Assembly: GCF_034702125.1 (NCBI RefSeq) | Contig: NC_085857.1 | Location: forward strand, 49,857,015 to 49,921,014 | Source: Engraulis encrasicolus | Lineage: Eukaryota > Chordata > Actinopteri > Clupeiformes > Engraulidae | Direction of reading: 5' to 3' | Length of the DNA stretch: 64,000 nt | Part shown: piece after piece, positions 59,190 to 64,000 of the stretch | Layout: each line of letters opens with the position of its first letter | Position numbering within the stretch: position 1 is the stretch's first letter | Notes under the pieces: generated by a model | What the model was told of the DNA's origin: nothing | Databases searched by the model: none | Seen by the model: only the letters and a program-made list of their open reading frames with translations | Made by a program: the position numbers and the translations under genes

Positions 59190-61180
59190 AGAACAGTGCT
59201 TCCCAAACTTTTTCTGCTGGAACCAAATTTTGGACCCCAGAATATCCCACACACACACACACACACCCTCCCCCCGTATTCCAAACACTTTTTTTTTTTG
59301 CTGTTGTTGCTAAATAAGTCACAGGAAAAAATATATCTTGGATAACATCATTGTTATCCATACAAATTAATTGAGTTGCTAACAGATTTGTGAAATGATG
59401 TAAGCTGTTAACCCTATCGGGCCGGATGCATCATATATGATGCATCAAATTCAAAGCCCTCTCCACGCTGACAGTAGAAGCGGTTTCCCTGACCGACGCT
59501 GAGATATCGTCAAATTGCAAAAGGTTTGTGTACAAATTTCCGAAATATAACTCTACATCCTTTAATTTGAACACTTGCTTTGTGCAATTAATCAAGGAAG
59601 AGTTTATATATTTACACCGTGTTGCATAGAGATCGTGCTAAAACTGATGAAACATATAAGCACCATCCGGCGGTGGCAGGAAGTCAGCCATCAATGCATT
59701 TGCTCCATAGGGAAACTTACAAAGCATACCACGACGATCGTTTAACAAAACACACAAGTTGTTTTACTTCAAGACAAAGATATTGCCTTAAGAAACAGGT
59801 TTTACTTGCAATTTTGAAAATGTAATGCAAAATGTTGAAATTATGATCTCGTAAAAAATGCATTGAAGTGAATGGAGAAATGGTCCAATTGTAGTAATTG
59901 ACCCATATATTCAAATTACACATCAAAAATGAATAATGATCTATATTACACTCATAAATAGGTTGTTAAGCATTCGATCAGCTATGTTTTTACATAGATT
60001 TTTAAAAATTACCCAACCAGGCTGTGGGAAATGTAAAATATGGTCCTGCTAAAACAAGGATAGGCTTAAAAAATGGCAGGATCTCACTAAATATTTAAAG
60101 ATAATCCTCAAATTAAATTGTCTGTGTTAAATTAAAAAAAAGTTGTAAATGCATTAAAAGTCATTTTTCAATGGTCATGAAATTGGAATTTTCATTCATT
60201 AAAAGCCTAATGCATCATATATGATATTATCTCTCATTGCTTTCATGGTTCAGGTTTCACAGGGTTAACCTTTGTATTTGGAGCGTATTATGCAGTTACT
60301 TTTCTCTGCAAACCTCTGTCACTCCACTAGGGGTCCCCACCCAAGTTTGTGAGGCATTGGACTCACAGAGAACCCCTTCAGCACAGTTATGGACAATGAA
60401 TAAAATTGTCCACTTTTCAACTGATGTTTTAATTATAATGTAAGCCTTTATGTTTTCCTTTTCTTCTGCACATGTGAAGTTACTGTCATTTCTTTGCGAG
60501 CTAACCTACAAGGCAACGGTTGTATGTGACAAAAAAAAGACTTTTACTCGTGAAACACACACAAATGTGTAGATAGGCAAAATAACCCTCCTCCACACTA
60601 ACACACACGCTTTGACTCCACTGCTGCCCAGTTTTATATATGGTTACCGGTATGCACACAGACTCATAACAACCCACCCACACACCAACACACCTTCTCT
60701 CTGGTGTTTTTCTCTGAAGTTCTTTGAAAACAGGAAATGAGGCCTTGCTCTCACTAAGCCCTTGTTTGATCATTTGTGCATTTATGTCCTTGTTAAATCA
60801 TATTACAGTACATTGCATTACACTCATTGCAGATACTACCTTCATTTAAAAGCAACTCATGTATAGGTATGTAGATAGAGGGTTTTTTCATAGTGAAGCC
60901 GACAGGGGGGATAATTGTCCTAGGGCCAAGAAGAGAGGGGGGCGTAAAAAACTGAGTGGGGGGCCCCTTTCAGATGACTTTGTCCAGGGCCCAGACAAAG
61001 CTGTCAGCATCCCTGCCTGGTTATAGTCACTGGAACTAACTGTATGCAGGGATAGATCTGCCTTGAGGGCACTTCAGCCATGGATGGGGGTGTACTACCA
61101 CCAGCACCAGGGCTGACTTGGAACAAGTTCAGAGGAGTAGGAGCTAGACAGACACACAGACACATGCACAGACACAGTGG
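59190..61180. other. Non-coding spacer
   Basis: No exon recognised. TGCATCATATATGATGCATC at 59426-59446 is a 20-bp near-perfect palindrome, with a partial echo at about 60210-60225. A dispersed GGGCCC-rich repeat lies at about 60895-61020. Confidence 0.4.
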
Positions 61181-61216
61181 GTGACCCGATGGGCCAGGTG
61201 CAGGACAATGAGAGCA

Positions 61217-61310
61217 AATCCATTTGTCTGATGAAGACCTGAAGGTCCAAACATTGCGCTCTATTACTGTAAATAGTTCACAGTAGACAAGCAGTGTCGC
61301 GGACTTTATT
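61217..61310 (+). repeat. Decayed PLE terminal repeat with a hammerhead-like core
   Basis: CTGATGA at 61228-61234 is followed by a GACC-TGAA-GGTC stem-loop and CAAAC, where the usual GAAAC has lost its first G. This matches the spacing in the PLE terminal repeats at 7.4-13.5 kb. Confidence 0.5.
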
Positions 61311-61691
61311 TCTTTTTCACTCTGACTTTGGACAACTAATCAGGCCAGGCATCTTCAGACAAGACCGGTCAACCAGACATTGAGAGAGACAAAGAAGCCT
61401 GTGACAAAATTTGTAACTAACTATGTGCTGTTCTGGCCGTACAACCCAGATGGAATACTTGAATCTGAATCGGAAAGGTCGCGGTAGTGGTATGAGGACT
61501 GATAACAGTACATTGTACTGGTACACAGTACAGAAAATCATTGTACACAGTACACAAAATCATCAACAGTCAATCGGGCAAATGCCCTGTAGGCCCCTAT
61601 GGCCAATCCAGCCATGACCAGCACTATTGGTAGTCCTCCTTGTCCCAAGATCAAACAAACCCTTACCATTACGCCATGACAAAGATAGAGG

Positions 61692-61706
61692 CGGGGGGGT
61701 GGGGGT

Positions 61707-61738
<32 letters not shown>
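61692..61738 (+). repeat. Poly-G tract, G-quadruplex candidate
   Basis: More than 40 nearly uninterrupted G on the plus strand. The length may be an assembly estimate. Confidence 0.9.
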
Positions 61739-61740
<2 letters not shown>

Positions 61741-61868
61741 ACGCCATGGCAAGGAGAAGGAGGTGTGTGTGGGGGGTGGGGGGCAAACAACCATACCTGT
61801 CATGATGTCCAAGAGGAGAAATACAGATATGACTGCTAGACAGACACACACACACATGCACAGACATA

Positions 61869-61871
<3 letters not shown>

Positions 61872-61908
<37 letters not shown>
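61872..61908. repeat. (GA)n microsatellite
   Basis: Uninterrupted GA tract. Confidence 0.93.
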
Positions 61909-61909
<1 letters not shown>

Positions 61910-62699
61910 CAGATTATCCTTCACATCTCACATACTCCAAGTGTCTTCTTTAGCCAAGCAAAGCTATAGTGTGTGTGAAGTTAAAGTATTTCCAACACTG
62001 TGGAAAGTCCAAGTATACTCAACAATGGAGTAAAAAATGACTGAAACACTCTACAGGTGGCCAGTGGGATTCCAACTGTACAGTAATAATCATACAATAT
62101 TGAGTAGGATTATCTCTGAAAATGCCCCACTGACATAAATGTAAAATTAACACATATTTTTAAACAGGGTGAAACGTTATCTGAAACGCATTTAATTTAA
62201 ACTCGTTGAGAGTATTAACCATATTAACAAAGAGATGATTTTGTGTCATTAAGCCACACTCACCCATTCTTTCATTATTACTTACACACAAGTCGTGCTC
62301 CAAAACATCTCTCAGCACATGGATGACAAAATGTGTGGTCGCTCATGGTAGTCTGTAAATCGCCAATATCCACTGGGGCGTCACCACAGGCGCACGCCGC
62401 AGCAGGCAAAGCTCCCGATCACACTGATGAGTGGCAGAGGTGACAGTGGTGGCTATTTCTTTTCTGTTTCCCTTCGCTCCGTCTGTATCTCTCTCTCTAT
62501 TACTTCTTTCTTGCACAGTGATTATTTCACTCCTCGCCTCTTTCTCTCCTTCTCTTCCTCTTTCACCTCCTTCCCCTCTCTTTTCTATCACTCATACTTT
62601 CTCACCACCCCCCGCTCTCTCTCTCGCCCACGACTGGTGGTACAATTTGCATGAATACTTTGACCAACAACATCACCATTCACCAATGCCTTCTAAATC

Positions 62700-62840
62700 A
62701 CCACCACCGGCCTCTGCCGTGGTTCAAACGGCGAAGGCACCATACTGTTATGCCGGGGACCCGGGTTCGAATCCAGCCTGAGGTCATCTTCTGAACCTCC
62801 CCCCATCTCTCTCTCTCTCTCCCACCTGTTTGCTCTCACA
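62700..62840 (+). repeat. tRNA-derived SINE
   Basis: GCCGTGGTTCAAACGGCGAA (A-box region) is followed by GACCCGGGTTCGAATCCAGC (B-box), CTGAGGTCAT and a (TC)n-rich CCCATCTCTCTCTCTC segment. I recall this order from a common fish SINE family. Confidence 0.6.
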
Positions 62841-63054
62841 CTCTGTACTGTCGGAATAAGCAAGTTTATTTTTCTAGTTTTTAGTTTCAAGTAAAAAAAA
62901 AAACTTTTCAATCTTAATTTAAGTGAAAATAGTCAAAGTTATTCAGACTGGTTTTAAGACATTTGTCCAGTTTACGTCAATATTATAATAATAAGCTTGC
63001 TAAGAGTTCATTTTTTGCAGAGTACCGTCTCTCTTTCTCTCTGATGGACTGAGG

Positions 63055-63520
63055 TCATGCACAAGGATGATGCATGACAAAGTGAGGACGATGATGACTA
63101 TGATAGCCATAGTCATTAGGCTGAATCAAACCCTGAGACAATGATTTAGGCAAAATGTCATCAACTTTGATTAACATGTACAATACCAGGTCCACGTCAG
63201 CCTGGTTGAGCCTATCAGGAACGTACATGACACAGAGGCCAACTAGCAGAGTGTAGCTGGAACATGCTTTGCCTCCCATACCCGAACCGATGAATTGACA
63301 AGAAGTTGACGACCTTGAGACCCCCGAGGGGGCAGACTGCGCAGGAACACCTCGGTTACACTCTGGCACCATGACCCGGATGAGAGTGAGATGTGGGTGG
63401 GGGGGTTGGTGTAACGGAGGCCAACTAGCAGAGTGTGGCGTGAAACGTTAGTAAACCTCCCTCCCAAAGCCTCATACAGTAGCGCTGAGCTATCGGTCTG
63501 GACAGGACTGGTCATGATAT
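63055..63520. repeat. Internally duplicated segment
   Basis: GAGGCCAACTAGCAGAGTGT occurs at 63235 and again at 63417, with related text on both sides (ACGT…CACAGA / GGTGTAACG). No domain is recognised in the reading frames. Confidence 0.5.
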
Positions 63521-63844
63521 CAATATTGCTGTCAAAAAATATAAAATTTCATACTGTCGATTTAAAACAATGCTTCTGTAATTTGCTGCCAAATGGTAGG
63601 CTACACTAATACATTCCCCTCCACTTGAGCCATTGCAAGCACAGAGCACCACTGTGTGTTTCTCTATGGCCCTCCACTCACACTGCTGAAGGGAGGGAAG
63701 ATTGTGAATTGTTTAGCACAATTATTTGCTTATGCAGATGTCATATGCACAACACTATGTTTACAGATTCCAATTCCTAAATGTACAAAAAGAAAAGGGC
63801 TTGCTCACCTATAGGGCATCAAATTAACTACAACCGGCCCTGCA

Positions 63845-64000
63845 CATGATGATGAGGATGATACATGACCAAGCAATGATGATGATGATGATGATAATGA
63901 TGATAATGATATGATGATAAAGATGATGATGAGGAAGAGGATGATGATGATTATGATGAGGAAGAGGAGGAGGATGATGATGATGATGATGATGATGATG
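63845..64000. repeat. (GAT)n / (GAG) trinucleotide repeat
   Basis: Imperfect ATGATG repeats run to the right edge of the window, with GAGGAAGAGG interruptions. Confidence 0.93.

Noticed and set aside
62343..62781. Ser/Pro- and Arg/Glu-rich frames on both strands
   Set aside because: They result from a strand-biased CT-rich stretch next to a SINE.

Overview
The window looks like nuclear DNA of a teleost fish. Coding sequence is confined to small split exons. Between them lie (CA)n, (GA)n and (TATC)n microsatellites, tRNA-headed SINEs, hAT and Kolobok/Angel-like inverted-repeat elements and Penelope-like retroelements. No rRNA gene, CRISPR array, operon or bacterial-style gene is present. The octamer TAGGCCTA recurs far more often than expected and may mark the species. 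All assignments come from reading the sequence; nothing was searched against a database.

Region by region. (1) 345-2521, minus strand: three consecutive, phase-matched exons of an adhesion G-protein-coupled receptor (ADGRE/CD97-like stalk and GAIN region). The 7TM part must lie beyond the left edge. The intron between the first two exons holds a minisatellite whose unit contains a copy of the exon's own 3' end and splice donor. (2) 2.6-7.3 kb: a hAT-type element with perfect 8-bp target duplications (3882-5037), a THAP-domain first exon broken by a frameshift, and a 252-bp MITE. (3) 7.3-13.6 kb: a nested pair of Penelope-like elements (PLEs). A nearly complete minus-strand PLE (7399-12001) with hammerhead-type pLTRs sits inside an older head-to-head palindromic PLE. 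Each has its own 14-15 bp target duplication. (4) 14.5-20 kb: a possible spliced non-coding or micropeptide transcript, two further hAT-type insertions and a LINE 3' end.

(5) 20.3-45.3 kb, minus strand: the main gene, a mosaic immune-type receptor. Read 5' to 3' (right to left) it encodes two canonical group B SRCR domains and then three tandem modules of SRCR-Ig-Ig. Every domain has its own phase 1-1 exon, and short cytoplasmic-tail exons follow at the left. The modules are recent duplicates. Paralogous introns act as empty sites and date several transposon insertions, including one of 8.9 kb (27548-36485). Inside that lies a 7.2-kb segment with perfect 11-bp inverted ends (28731-35951). It carries gene-like exons on both strands and is the best candidate here for an undescribed mobile system.

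(6) 45.5-64 kb: mostly repeats, namely a Kolobok/Angel-like MITE pair, a ZMYM1/hAT transposase fossil, compound minisatellites, a foldback element and SINEs. One siglec/CD22-like V-set Ig exon lies at 58524-58856. It is either the distal end of the receptor or a neighbouring gene.

Functionally, two immune-flavoured cell-surface receptor genes share the minus strand. The rest is transposon-driven expansion and rearrangement of their introns and spacers.
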